From Cladopsammia gracilis (Eukaryota > Cnidaria > Anthozoa > Scleractinia > Dendrophylliidae), in contig JAJGOT010000057.1 of the NCBI GenBank assembly GCA_022457155.1, forward strand, positions 1,945,501 through 2,009,500: 64,000 nucleotides of DNA, given 5' to 3'. Position 1 is the stretch's first letter; each line of letters begins with the position of its first letter. The notes beneath the pieces were generated by a model that saw nothing but the letters and a program-made list of their open reading frames with translations, was not told where the DNA came from and did no database searches. The translations under genes were made by a program, and so were the position numbers. Shown here piece by piece: positions 1 to 11,000 of the stretch.

Positions 1-794
1 ATTCTGCATAAATCCTTGATTATTACACTGTACTTGTCAAGTTGACAGCTGTTGTTTTATAGACCATGATAGCGCTCCACGTCAAATTCCTCTTCTATCG
101 AACATTTTATTTCTATTTTATTTTTATTTTCTTCCACGGACATTTTATTAGGGGCCTTTAATTTTGAACGTTGCTGTTAATTGTTATTGTCAATAAAATG
201 TAAATTGATTGATTATTTCCATATAAAAACGTTATTCATTAAATTCCAGTAGAGTTTAAAGGAAACCTGTATATTGCGGTCACCCTGTATGTAACGGTCA
301 CCTGGCCATTTCCCAAAGGTGACCGTTATATACAGGTTTGACTGTAATTGTTTTATTATTCATTGTTTTAAAGAAAATAACGACAAACGCACTGTTGCAT
401 GGAACACAGTTTATTATTTTCCAACAAGAATAGAATTCACGACCCGCCAATTTGACATTGCTTTTGGAAATCATGCATTGCGCGCGTACTATACAGATTA
501 TTCACTAATCTGCTAGCAGATAAGTGAGATTAGGTTGTTATTCCCCCAAGACAAACATCTGCATTAAAGTGCCCATAACGATTTTTTTATTTTCTTATCT
601 AAATCTACAAGTCACGTAATGAATGAAAAAAATTCACGTTTTGCTGAAATCAAAAAATGTTTTCGCACACGTTCATTACGTGACGTGTAGATTTAGATAA
701 GAAAATAAAAAAAAATTGTCATGGGCACTTTAAGGATCTAGGATCTTGACTCAAGAATTGCTGTTGATAAATGGAATGTTGTGTTTTCAAACAG
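1..794. other. Intronic sequence 5' of the first visible ATP2C exon
   Basis: No coding exon is recognisable here. It holds a small inverted repeat at about 262-345 (GGTCACC on one arm, GGTGACC on the other) and a TTAA-flanked foldback element at 564-733, listed separately. The gene at 795 starts upstream of the window, so this is probably intron. Confidence 0.6.
564..733. mobile_element. TTAA-flanked foldback MITE, 170 bp
   Basis: TTAA at 564-567 and 730-733 bounds two arms of about 60 bp that are almost perfect reverse complements, beginning AGTGCCCAT, with a loop of about 45 bp. TTAA target duplications are typical of piggyBac-type transposons. There is no coding capacity, so it is non-autonomous. 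It lies in the presumed intron upstream of the ATP2C exon at 795. Confidence 0.85.
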
Positions 795-3700
795 CTTGGT
801 ATTATTGACGATCCAAGAAGAATGTACACACGTACAGAGGAAATTCCATTCAGCTCAGACAAGAAATGGATGGCCGTGAGGTACAGAAAACAGGTGCGTG
901 AAATACGTTTTTAGTGACAGTTTATTAAAAAAAGGTTCCACAGGAGAGTGCTTCGAAGACCTTTCATTATTTTGAATTGTTAGAATGTAGAATTTCATAT
1001 ATTTTTTTGTGGTTTGACTCTGCAGCTGAAATGGTCTGACATGTCTTCATGTGTCTTGCAGGACTCTTCAGAGGTGTATTACATAAAGGGAGCACCTGAG
1101 AAGGTGTTTCAGCAGTGTACTTCGTACTACAAACAGGGGTCAGTTATTCCTCTTGGTACTAAGGACTGGGAATTGTTTTCTGATGCTGTATCAGCTATGT
1201 CATCTAAAGGACTCCGAGGTATGTTCCAGTGGCCATCTGTGGGAAGGGGATTACCCCTGGATATATGTGGTTATTCCACGATATTGGCACACTTTTGAAG
1301 TTGGTTAACTCAGGGAATACTAATCCGAGGAGTAATTCACATTCGCAAAAGCCTCAATGAGTCAACGAGGATTCCAGTGATAGCCCCATGATTTGTATGT
1401 ACAGGAGAATTTTTGAGATCATGATAGTGTCCAGGGAATCTCTGGGTTCATTTTCACCCTCCCTTCCCAAGGAGCAAATTATGATCCACCAATTTGTATT
1501 TGTTAGTAACCATTCTGTGTGGCTTGCGTTGAGAACCATGGGCAAATATTCCACAGTGTAGGATGACTTGTGTTGACAATAATATAGATGTAGGGAGTAT
1601 CTGTTACTTATTATTTCTTGTGATTTGTTGGTTTTCAGTGATAGCACTAGCCATGGGGAGTGACTTACAACAGCTCTCATTCCTGGGTATAGTGGGTCTG
1701 TTGGACCCGCCTAGACCTGGAGTGCGCGATGCTGTACAGACACTGTTGAACAGTGGAGTGCAGGTCAAGATGCTAACAGGAGATGCACGGGAAACTGCTC
1801 TTACTATTGGTAAGTTGGAGCGGTTTTCAATTATATTGCTATGCTTTGTGATTGGCTAAAAAAACTCGTGCCACTTTCTCAGCCAATCAGAAGTAAAACC
1901 AAAACCGGTGACATGTATTTACTTTGAGTTCTGATTAGTTTATTGGAGTACCTGCACCTGTTGTGATTGGCCAGAATAATTACTTTGGTTTTGGTTTTAC
2001 GGCCCTCAAGTGAAACCCGCTACATCTATTTACTGAAAACGGCCATACTCTTAAACTTGTAAACAGAACGGAGAAAAGCGATTTCTTATTACTTTTGCCT
2101 TATTTACAGCGGAAATCCTCGGCCTTCATGTTAAAGGACGTCTAACTTTGTCAGGAGAAGAGCTAGAAGCGCTGGATAGTTTTCAGTTAGGAGAAGCGAT
2201 ACACCAGGTAAAGGAGCGGTCCCTTGAACGGAAATCACAAGAATTCAAGGAACCAACAGCAACAGGCCCGGGGGCGGGGGGGGCGGGGGTGGGGGCACTC
2301 CCATATAAAAATGACAGGGATGATCATCGTACCGTTTAAAGGGAAAACTTTGTAGATTGGTACCACTTAGGGAGCTTAAATCGAATTGTTGCGGTACCTT
2401 TTGGATATTGAGCTGAAAACGACAGAATATGACATAGAATAGAATTGGTACCTCTAGAAGAGGCGAAAATGAATGTAAGCCACGCTCACTAAACGGGACT
2501 TTGGTACCTTTCATTCTTTTTTTCAAAACTTCCCGACGAGAGTCAGTAGCACCCCCCAACCCCACCCTAACTCTAACCCTAACCCCCACCTCCCTCCCCG
2601 CAAACAGGACACAAAAAAATAGACGAAATGGATCGTGTAAAGTTTTCTGCGATCAGTCATCATGTACCTCCAGTCTCTTAGTAGATGCCACTACAAAGTG
2701 TTACAGCACCAGGGCAAACTGTGAAGTGAGATGAGCACTTCACAGTTACCATGGATACAATGATGTTCTTTGCCCATGGCATTGAACGTAATTCGTTTGT
2801 TGAACTGAAATACCGTTGATTTATCTTAACAGGCATCAGTATTCTACCGAGTCAGCCCAAAACATAAAGTAGCCATCGTTAAGGTACGTGTTTTTTTATA
2901 GTAATGTAAGGGGTATAAAAAAATTTCATCGTTTAACATTGTTTCTAAAACTTTTCCCATTTGCTTTGCAGGCTCTACAGCAGCGTAATCACGTGGTTGC
3001 TATGACTGGTGACGGTGTAAATGACGCGGTTGCTCTTCGCCGAGCTGATATAGGCGTGGCAATGGGCCGAGCGGGGACTGATGTAAGTAAGGAAGCCGCA
3101 GACATGGTGCTAGTCAATGACGACTTCTCCACCATCTTGGCCACCATTGAGGAAGGCAAAGGAATATTTTACAACATACGCAACTTCGTACGCTTCCAGT
3201 TGAGCACGTGAGTAAAGACCCCACGTCTTTTATCAGGCATAGTCGAGCGAGCTAAACATGCGAAATCACGTAGAGAAAAGAGAGGCTGGTCGTAGAGTAA
3301 TGAACTTGGGAACTCAAATTCTCTTTCTAGAAGTCCTTACTTCAACAATTTGAACAATATCAATGTTTATTTCTTGGAGAAAACATTTTTTTTCATTACT
3401 GAGGATATAACTTTTGACAGTATCAGCAGATTTCTCACTGATTGTATCATTTAAATTTTGTGAACTCACTTTTTGCTTTACGTGTATTGTTGTTTAGGAG
3501 TATTGCAGCAATTTCACTCATTACGATATCAACGTTTCTAAAACTTCCCAATCCACTGAACGCTATGCAGATTTTGTGGATCAACATCATCATGGATGGT
3601 CCCCCTGCCCAGAGGTAAGATAACCAAGGTAGTAAAACGTGTCGGCAGGATAGCCGTATATAAATTTCTCCAGTTAAAACATACACTCTTACTTGTTGCA

Positions 3701-6149
3701 TACATGAGCCACATGTTGTACACTTACTCCGTTGCGCAAACGTTTTTCTTTCCTTTTACCCCTACCATCCATTTACGTCTGCTATATTTGCTGCATACAA
3801 ACCCTATGGCTGCCGAGAGCGTCCACATACCGTTAAGTATAAACCAACAACTTCGTTTAGTTAAGAACAAATAAACAAAGCTGCAAAGCCTCATCAGGGA
3901 TGAGTTAATAAAGTGTGTATGTATGTACTAACAACTACAAGTTACTTCTGAAGATCTTTCACTTGAATAGTCATACGGTAGGATTCCATCCACAGACTCA
4001 AGGTTTGACCCTGGCAGAGAAAGAGTCTCTGTGTCCATTCGCAACATCCTTCTTCTCTCAGTGCACCCCATCCTCCCCCTCCCGCCCTCCACCAATTCCC
4101 CCTTTCCCCCCCCCCCCACCCACACACACACATACTCCCCGCACACTTACAAGGAGAAATTCTCTGTTTTGCAGTCTTGGTGTCGAACCAGTAGATCGTG
4201 ACGTCATGAATAAACCTCCGCGAAATGTAAAGAACCCAATGATAACCAGAGCACTTATTCTCAATGTTCTTCTTGCTGCCAGCCTGATTGTTACTGGGAC
4301 ACTGTGGGTCTTCTGGAGAGAGGTAAGTTTGTGATGACTACTGCTGTATAGTGATTTGACATGACGCTTTGTAGAAAATATCTACAACAACAACAACAAC
4401 AAAACATCCAAAAAAACATCCAAAACATCCAAAAAAACATCCAAAACATCTAAAATAAAAAAATAAAAACATCAGAAGTAAAACCAAAGGCAATCGTGAC
4501 TTGCTCACACTTTTTTTTTTTCCGCGCTTGACGCCAGCTACCTGCAGTTGCTTGAAGTTCTGATTGGTTCATTGGATTGTCTGCGACTGTTGTGATTGGC
4601 CAGAGTAATTACTTTGGTTTTGGTTTAGTATTCTGATCTTTATTACTTCACATGGCGGTTTTCAGCAGTCTAAACTTTTCAAATTTATTTGTTGAAAAAG
4701 ATGTAAAAATAAGGTCTGACCTGAAAAGATGTTCTCAGACCAGCGACTACACAGGGTTGGTAAAACAATGTCGACTGGGTTGTAATTTTTCATATAGAGC
4801 AGTTTTCAATTGAGTGTTGTAAAACCAAAACCAAAGTAATTACTCTGACCAATCACAGCAGTCGTAAACAATCCAATGAACCAATCAGAGCTCGAAGCAA
4901 TTACATGTCGCCGGCGCCAAGCGCGGGAAAACGCATGCGAGCAAGTCACGATTGGTTTTGGTTTTACTTCTGATAGGTCGAGAAAGTGGCGCGAGATTTT
5001 TTAGCCAATCACAAAGCGTAGTAATGCAAAACCAAAGCAATTGTGTAATTACTTTCGATACTTAATTGAAAACTGCTCTATGCACTGGGCTGTCGTTAAG
5101 CTCTGAGGTTGTTGGTTACACGAGGTTAGCAGGCAGCCATAAACTTAAAATAGCTTCTGATGGCTGTTGTGCTTTAGTCATATTCAAACTTTGAGTTGCA
5201 CTGATTCTGTTGTTTTCTTTCCGTTGCAGATGAGAGACAACATTATCACTCCACGTGACACGACCATGACATTCACGTGCTTTGTGTTCTTTGACATGTT
5301 TAACGCGCTCAGCTGCCGTTCACAGGTCAGTTAATCATTGTCACTCCACGTGACATCACCATGACATTCACGTGCTTTGTGTTCTTTGACATGTTTAACG
5401 CGCTCAGCTGCCGTTCACAGGTCAGTTAATCATTTACTGCAGCTGCTCCATGACAGTTTTGAGCAACCGACATTTTCAAGCTACTGCTAAACCTCAGTGC
5501 CGCCCCTATTACGATTATCTTGCAAAAAACCCTCTCCGGGCCTCGCGATAGACCAGGACTTGCGTGTACTTGCAATGGTTTGCGTTGACTTGCGATCAGT
5601 TTGGTTGAGATCAAATTTGTCCGCAAGTAGGTACGAGTTTTTCACCGTTTGGCCCCTCACACGCAAGTAGTCGCAAGTAATCACAAGTTTTTTTCAGTAC
5701 TGTTTACTTTGTTATGATCACGTGCACAAGGCAGCAATGAAATGGCTTTTTTACAACTTATGAACAACTTGCGTCTACTTTGCGAGCACTTTTGGCCAGG
5801 GCTTTACGATGGAGTCGTTAAATTCACAGCATTGCTCTCTACGTGAGCGTTTTTGATTTCACACTTTTCTCATCTTGTTTTACAGGTGAAGTCTATCTTT
5901 CAAGTGGGTTTCTTCACAAACCGTATGTTCCTATATGCTGTTGGCGGTTCTCTTATGGGTCAGATGTTAGTCATTTACTTCCCTCCTCTTCAAGCCGTGT
6001 TTCAAACCGAGGCTCTGTATTGTACGGACATTGTGTTATTAATATGCGTCGCTTCTTCCGTGTTTCTCGTGGATGAGGTCAGGAAATTAGTTATAAGGAC
6101 ACGTTTAAGGCGAAAAGAAGGCCCACAAGAATTCCAGTTTTCCGTATAA
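795..6149 (+). CDS. ATP2C1: Secretory-pathway Ca2+/Mn2+-transporting ATPase (SPCA), C-terminal part
   Basis: P-type ATPase that pumps Ca2+ and Mn2+ into the Golgi. Ten exons are visible: 795-893, 1062-1218, 1639-1809, 2110-2207, 2833-2883, 2972-3207, 3498-3614, 4175-4322, 5230-5325, 5886-6149. All junctions are GT-AG and the phases join into one frame. The N-terminus, actuator domain and DKTGT phosphorylation site lie upstream of the window. What is seen: N-domain stretch ending KGAPEKV, the [10 protein letters not shown] region, the hinge motif [11 protein letters not shown], the M5-M6 region ending [10 protein letters not shown], then the remaining membrane segments and [15 protein letters not shown]. 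The order and spacing match SPCA rather than SERCA. Vertebrates have two paralogues (ATP2C1, ATP2C2) and this looks like the single invertebrate form, so the symbol is nominal. A 95-bp tandem duplication repeats most of exon 5230-5325. It is convergent with LRRCC1. Confidence 0.95.
1818..2020. mobile_element. MITE of the GAGCAG/TA family, abutting a splice donor
   Basis: This is a degenerate copy of the family whose complete member is at 4797-5078. It begins 8 nt after the donor of exon 1639-1809 and carries the same internal ATTGG/CCAAT-rich sequence. Both ends have drifted from the family terminus. Confidence 0.7.
2271..2605. repeat. Dispersed repeat bounded by poly-G and poly-C
   Basis: It starts in a G-rich run followed by GCACTCCCATATAAAAATGA and ends AGCACCCCCC, so the two ends are complementary. 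Related sequence without the second end recurs near 35320, 44059 and 50848. It is intronic to the ATPase gene. The class is uncertain. Confidence 0.5.
3940..4012 (+). repeat. Degenerate single copy of the 106-bp repeat unit
   Basis: Contains GGATTCCATCCACAGACTCA, close to the core of the 106-bp family at 39765-40470. It lies in the ATPase intron before exon 4175-4322. Confidence 0.55.
4380..4465. repeat. Simple repeats: (CAA)n then AAAACATCC-type short tandem repeats
   Basis: A run of CAA triplets is followed by several AAAACATCC units and an A-rich tail, all intronic. Confidence 0.7.
4468..4635. mobile_element. Fragment of the GAGCAG/TA MITE family
   Basis: Shares the internal block of 4797-5078: the AAGTAAAACCAAAG stretch, a CGCGCTTG box and the GATTGGTTCATTGGATTG segment. 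Both termini are missing. Confidence 0.65.
4797..5078. mobile_element. Complete MITE, 282 bp, TA target duplication (family reference copy)
   Basis: The terminal inverted repeat GAGCAGTTTTCAATT is perfect at both ends, with TA at 4795-4796 and 5079-5080. This suggests a Tc1/mariner-type origin. The interior contains at least five CCAAT or ATTGG boxes and no ORF. Related copies in this window are at 1818-2020, 4468-4635, 9022-9165, 11703-11970, 17740-17925 and 34200-34330. Confidence 0.9.
5336..5434 (+). pseudogene. Partial tandem duplicate of the preceding ATP2C exon
   Basis: Bases 5241-5335 and 5336-5430 are direct tandem copies with about three differences. The unit covers 85 nt of coding exon, the splice donor and 10 nt of intron. 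The second copy keeps the frame and donor but has no acceptor of its own. Reading through from the first copy meets TAA nine nt past the normal donor. It is therefore probably not used, or yields a truncated pump lacking the last membrane segments. Confidence 0.85.
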
Positions 6150-8042
6150 TACTAGTGTAATGACATTGAGTGATTCAGGTGGCACGGGTGCATGTGTGGA
6201 ACGTATACCTACAATGCATGAATTGCTATGGAGGCATAGTGCATGGAAGAAACAATGCTTGGATGGTGTCTTCAGGTAACAAGTTGACGGTTATAGCGCG
6301 GACATTTTGTTGGGATTTGACGGTAAAAGTCGTGACGGTCATTACTGGTTTTACTCGCGCGCTTTCACGAAGCGCTCGGTGAAATTAGAAACCAATCAGA
6401 AACCTAAAGCCAGAAGTCAGAATGGGTATTACTGGAACCTTACGAAAAGCGACAAGTTAATTTGACCAGACTGAAATAGTAATAGGGCAACTATTTAAGG
6501 AATGAATGTGATCTTCGGAGTTGTGCAGGTATAAATTGAATTGTGTATGGCCTAGCTCCCAAGGGCTTCATAGCTCAGAAGTATAGCAGTATAAGGCATA
6601 TGGGCTCGAATTCCGTTTAGACTGTTAGCAGTCCCTCTCTGGAAAGCCAAGCGGGCGAGCAACTCACCGGATCGGCAATCGAGCGCTAGCTGGTGAACAG
6701 GTCTTCTGGTTGTGATAGCGCAAAAAGAAAACCTAGGCAAAATGAGCGAGCGAAGGCAATGCGAGCCGAGGGGTGTGGCAGTGTCCTTTGCAACAACTTT
6801 CATGCACAACAACACGAACATCACGTTCATTCATATTTTTATCGGGAGTTCATGTAAAGGCTATGATTTCTTTGATATATACCTCATTCAGTTATCCACA
6901 AGTTCATTACGTGATAAACTTCAAGGCAATTCTTTGTCGAGGGTAAATTCTGATAAAGAAAAAAAAAAACAGGTTTCTTTTAAACTTTTGTTTAATTTTA
7001 ATATAAAGTAAAAAAAAATGTACTCTTCGTTATGGGATATTAGGATAATGAAGAATGTTTAAAAGTGGCAGTGTAACAGTAAGTTCGCTGGTTTTTTGAC
7101 AAAACTATGAAATATTTGACTAAGCTTTGCTTAGAGAGAGAAAAAAACGATTTCTCAAAGAGAAAACAAACGATTACCAGTTTTTAAACGATTTTTCTAG
7201 GCCACAAGGGATGAACTTGAAAATAAAATGGCCTGTTTTTTTTTTTTAAGTTGCAGTTCATTTCCGTCCTGGCCATCCGCAGTTTATAGTTTTAGTGAAA
7301 TAGTGTATAAATTGTTAACAAACTGGTCCAATATTTTTAGGCGGGTTTCCGTTGATACGAATATGTTTTTTTGGCTCGTTATAATGGCACCAAGATACGT
7401 GTATTAAGTAACCATTAGATAACATCCACTTACACCATCTTAGACACCTCATTGAGAATTAAAAGCAAAGAGGCCCGTTCTTTGGAAGGGGATACAATAT
7501 GGTAGGTCATATATCCCTAACAACCGAGACACTAGTTGAGGAGACATGCTCGATTCGGTGGGGACTTTCCTTTTAACACATTATCAATATTAATAGTATA
7601 TTTATATAGTGCCAGTATCCTTAATTTCAAAGGCGCTTTATAACATAAAAACAGTTAAAATGTTAGCATGTAATATAAATTAACCACAAATTCACTATTG
7701 AAGATCGACTTAAATTTATGTCAGGAAAAACAGGCGTACTTCACTTGTGAGTCATATGAAGGAGTAGATGTTATCTAATGCTGGCCTGATCTTGTCCTTG
7801 AATAAAAATTCCATTTTCCCAGAGTTCCTCCCAGTAGCTCCACCGCTGACCAAGGAGCCCGAGGACTCAAATTACCATCACGAAGAACAACAATCAAAAT
7901 AAAATTAACTTTTATTTCATGTGTTGATTATGTTTCTTTGTACAAGTAAATAATTTACATCTTTCATTTTGACATCTATTTACAAATACGTGCGCTGACA
8001 AGAAATAGTAAATTGAATTTTCTTCAGGAACGCGGTTTATAT
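6150..8042. other. Convergent intergenic region between ATP2C and LRRCC1
   Basis: Contains both 3' UTRs and no coding exon that I can support. A possible poly(A) signal for the ATPase is AATAAA at 7222-7227. A tRNA-like patch with an A-box-like TAGCTCAG and a B-box-like GGCTCGAATTCC lies near 6566-6614 on the plus strand and may be an old SINE head. The rest is AT-rich sequence without recognised structure. Confidence 0.6.
7911..7916 (-). terminator. Poly(A) signal for LRRCC1
   Basis: TTTATT on the plus strand is AATAAA on the minus strand, about 130 nt beyond the LRRCC1 stop codon. Confidence 0.6.
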
Positions 8043-11000
8043 TCAAGTCCCCGCTAAGTCGTGTTGAATTTCTGTGAAAGCCGAAGTGAGTTTCTTGAGC
8101 CGTTGTTCTAAAGTCTTCTTGGTCAGCGCATTCTCTTGTAAAAGAATGCGCATTTCGTCCTCTACTTCCAAAACCTGCAAAAGACCAATGGCTCTTTTAG
8201 CGGCGTTTACGCTGGCGATTTTTTATACGATTTTCCCTTCCCTTCACTTAACCGCGGTCAAACGAGAGAAATTTGCAAAAGTTAAGCAAAGGACTTAAAA
8301 GTTAAGGTTGTCATTTTCACTGTTTAAAGTTTAATATATTGCCAATACACTGTCAATTTACCAAAAAAGTTCTAAGCGATTAGAAACTGTGAACTGTAGA
8401 ATTGTCGGCGCCACTTGCCAACATAATTTCGATCAGGCGCAAAGAGTTTTGGTCAGTTTTCAACGGGAAAAACTCATCATTTTGAGAAAAATTAAAAGAA
8501 AGTTTACGTCAACTAATTTATTTTATACATCATTGCCCATATTTCCATTTAATATTAAATAAAATCCCACTAAATAAAACGGAAAACGCCTCGGACGTTT
8601 GACCGCGGTGGATCCCCTCACGTGCCTCGTGCTCGCGCACCCCCAAAGCGCCCATTGTGCAGGCCATTTTAACAGCGTTTTCAAATGGCATAAAGGCCCC
8701 TTAAATATACTATTTTTTTTTGTGTAATTTTGTCGCACTTCTCGATGCAATTTTCTTACGCGCAAGTTGCACCTTCAAACCACTAGTGTACAATTGCGAC
8801 AAAAGTTGCATTGTAGAGCGCGCCAAAAATCTCGTGTAGTTTGTATCTCACCCTGTTGTTAGCCTGTTCCATCTCTTGCTGCCTCTCACTGTTCAATGTT
8901 TGAATTTGCTGTTCGTGAGCCTGTCTTTCCTGTTCCAGTTGTTTGCGGAAGGCATCGTCACACACTTTTAATCTTTCTACAGCGGAACTAAACAAACAAA
9001 ACGAAAAATAGACCGTGTAAATGACTGGTTTTCAGCTGAGTGCCATGATTGGTTAAGAAAACGTGCGCCACAGTTTCGACCAATCAGCAGTTAGAACAAC
9101 ACTGATCGTGACTTGCTTGCACGTTTTTCCCGCGCTTGAAATTTGTCTGCGTCTGTCGTTTTACCCCAGTCCATTGAAAACCTATTTTAATATACTTTCC
9201 ATTGGTTGAAACGGGATTCAGTCGACAAAGGAACCTTACTCCCACGTTGTGTAAAATATTCGCACGTCGCTTGCTGCGACTGTTGACTAAACTGCAAAAT
9301 TTCTCTTGTACAATATTCAATTCGTGCTAGCGTGTTTGTCGGCTACAGTTAAATGAAACCGAAGCATGTTATGTGTTATACGTACTCGGCTGCCTTAATG
9401 GCTTTGTCTCTTTCTTCAGTCAACGTTTTCTCTTTTTCTTTAAAGCTGTTTCGCATTTCGACAACTTCCTTCTCCAGCCTGCTTATGAGTTCGCTCTTCT
9501 CCTGCCATTTAATCTTCAGTGTCCTGCAAAGGCAGAAATAGAAAATAAGGTTGGATGAGGAAAAAAAAGGGCTCCTACTGAAAACTTTCAGCTCTCAAAT
9601 GTGCAACATAGAATGAAAAAATCTCCCGAAACGTCCAAATTGTTGACAACCTCGTATTTTCACACAAACTTCCACGTACCACAATCTCGTTTTCAGGGGG
9701 TCTTAAATCTCCAGGAAGGAAGAAAGAAGACCATGTGAAACGAGGTTGCACAAAATGGAGTTACATCAAACGTTCACACGTCAAATACGAGTTTTCCAAA
9801 TCCAAAAGGTTGGCGAAATTGTTTGCCAACTGTTAATATCACGTTCACACACGCCAACACAAGTTTGTCTACTTTACTTTGGCCTATGAATGCGTCTTAA
9901 GCTGGCGACTTAACGATTGCACAGACGACACCCAAATATGCATGTCAATCTCCATCCGATCAGACTGTAAACAAACCTGTGGTTTTCTTTGCTAGTTTGT
10001 AGTTCTTCTTGTGTCTTGTTCAGTTCTTGTTTGAGCGATTCTTTGCGATCTATAAGTGCGTCCACTTGCTCCTGTTCAATAGTGAGCAAAAAATGAAGCG
10101 GGTCAAACATAGCGATTTTCAATTGAGTGTCCAAAGAAATTTCGTGGGTTTTTATTTGGCACCCACTTAAAAAACCGCCTATATCGATATCGCCTATATC
10201 TGTATAGCAGACATACAAGAAAACAGCTGTGGATGTGCAGTAGAGGATTTAATACATTCAAAAAACGTAGAACCACTTTGTACAGCACCACAGGAAAGTA
10301 CTACTCATAAGCTTTGATCACACTTAAGGATTTCAACCTCAAACGCAAAAATTAGAATCACTTTGTACAGCACTGATAATAAACAGGGTCCGGTTGTTCG
10401 AAAGCCGGTTAACGCTAATCCAAGTTTAAAACTTAGCCGATGATTTAGTTTCTCTTGTTAAAAGTGTTTTCAAAAGCTAACTATAAGTCACATGCGAAGA
10501 CCAGTCAGAGACGAAACTAAAGGGCGAAAATACTTTCGAAAAATCTCCATTGATTGAGGACAATGAGTATTTAACTGGAATCAAAATTGATGCTAACCCT
10601 GGGTTAGCTTAACCGCGCTTTGAACAACCCGGCCCAGCACTACAGGAAAGTACTGCGAAGCAGCTATAATCTGAATGATCCCACTTTAGGATTTCATCCA
10701 CAGACTCAAAAGTTAGAACCACTTGTACCGCTAAATAAACAGCACCACAGGAAAGTACCGATTACTGACAATAGTAGAGCAAAAGTGAAGAGAATTGAGT
10801 AGCAGATCTGACCTGCAGCTCCTGACTGGCGGCAGACTCAGTTGCTAACTGCTGTTCAAGGTTTCGTTCACGTGTCTTACGGTCTTCTGTTTTCTGGCGC
10901 AAGTCGGAGTCTTGATCTGCGAGTTTCTAAATAACAGAAAACACGATTTAACAACCGCATTTATACCATTTGATACAATCCTCCTCGTAAATGTTTAGCC

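Noticed and set aside
2565..2595. Telomere-like CTAACCCTAACCCC repeats
   Set aside because: Only two or three imperfect units inside a C-rich repeat end; not a telomeric tract.
3915..4334. 139-codon open frame ending in an ATPase exon
   Set aside because: Only 4175-4322 is coding; the upstream part is intron with a C-rich tract and repeat sequence.
6566..6614. Possible plus-strand tRNA gene
   Set aside because: A- and B-box-like sequence exists but no acceptor stem or cloverleaf could be drawn; at most an old SINE.
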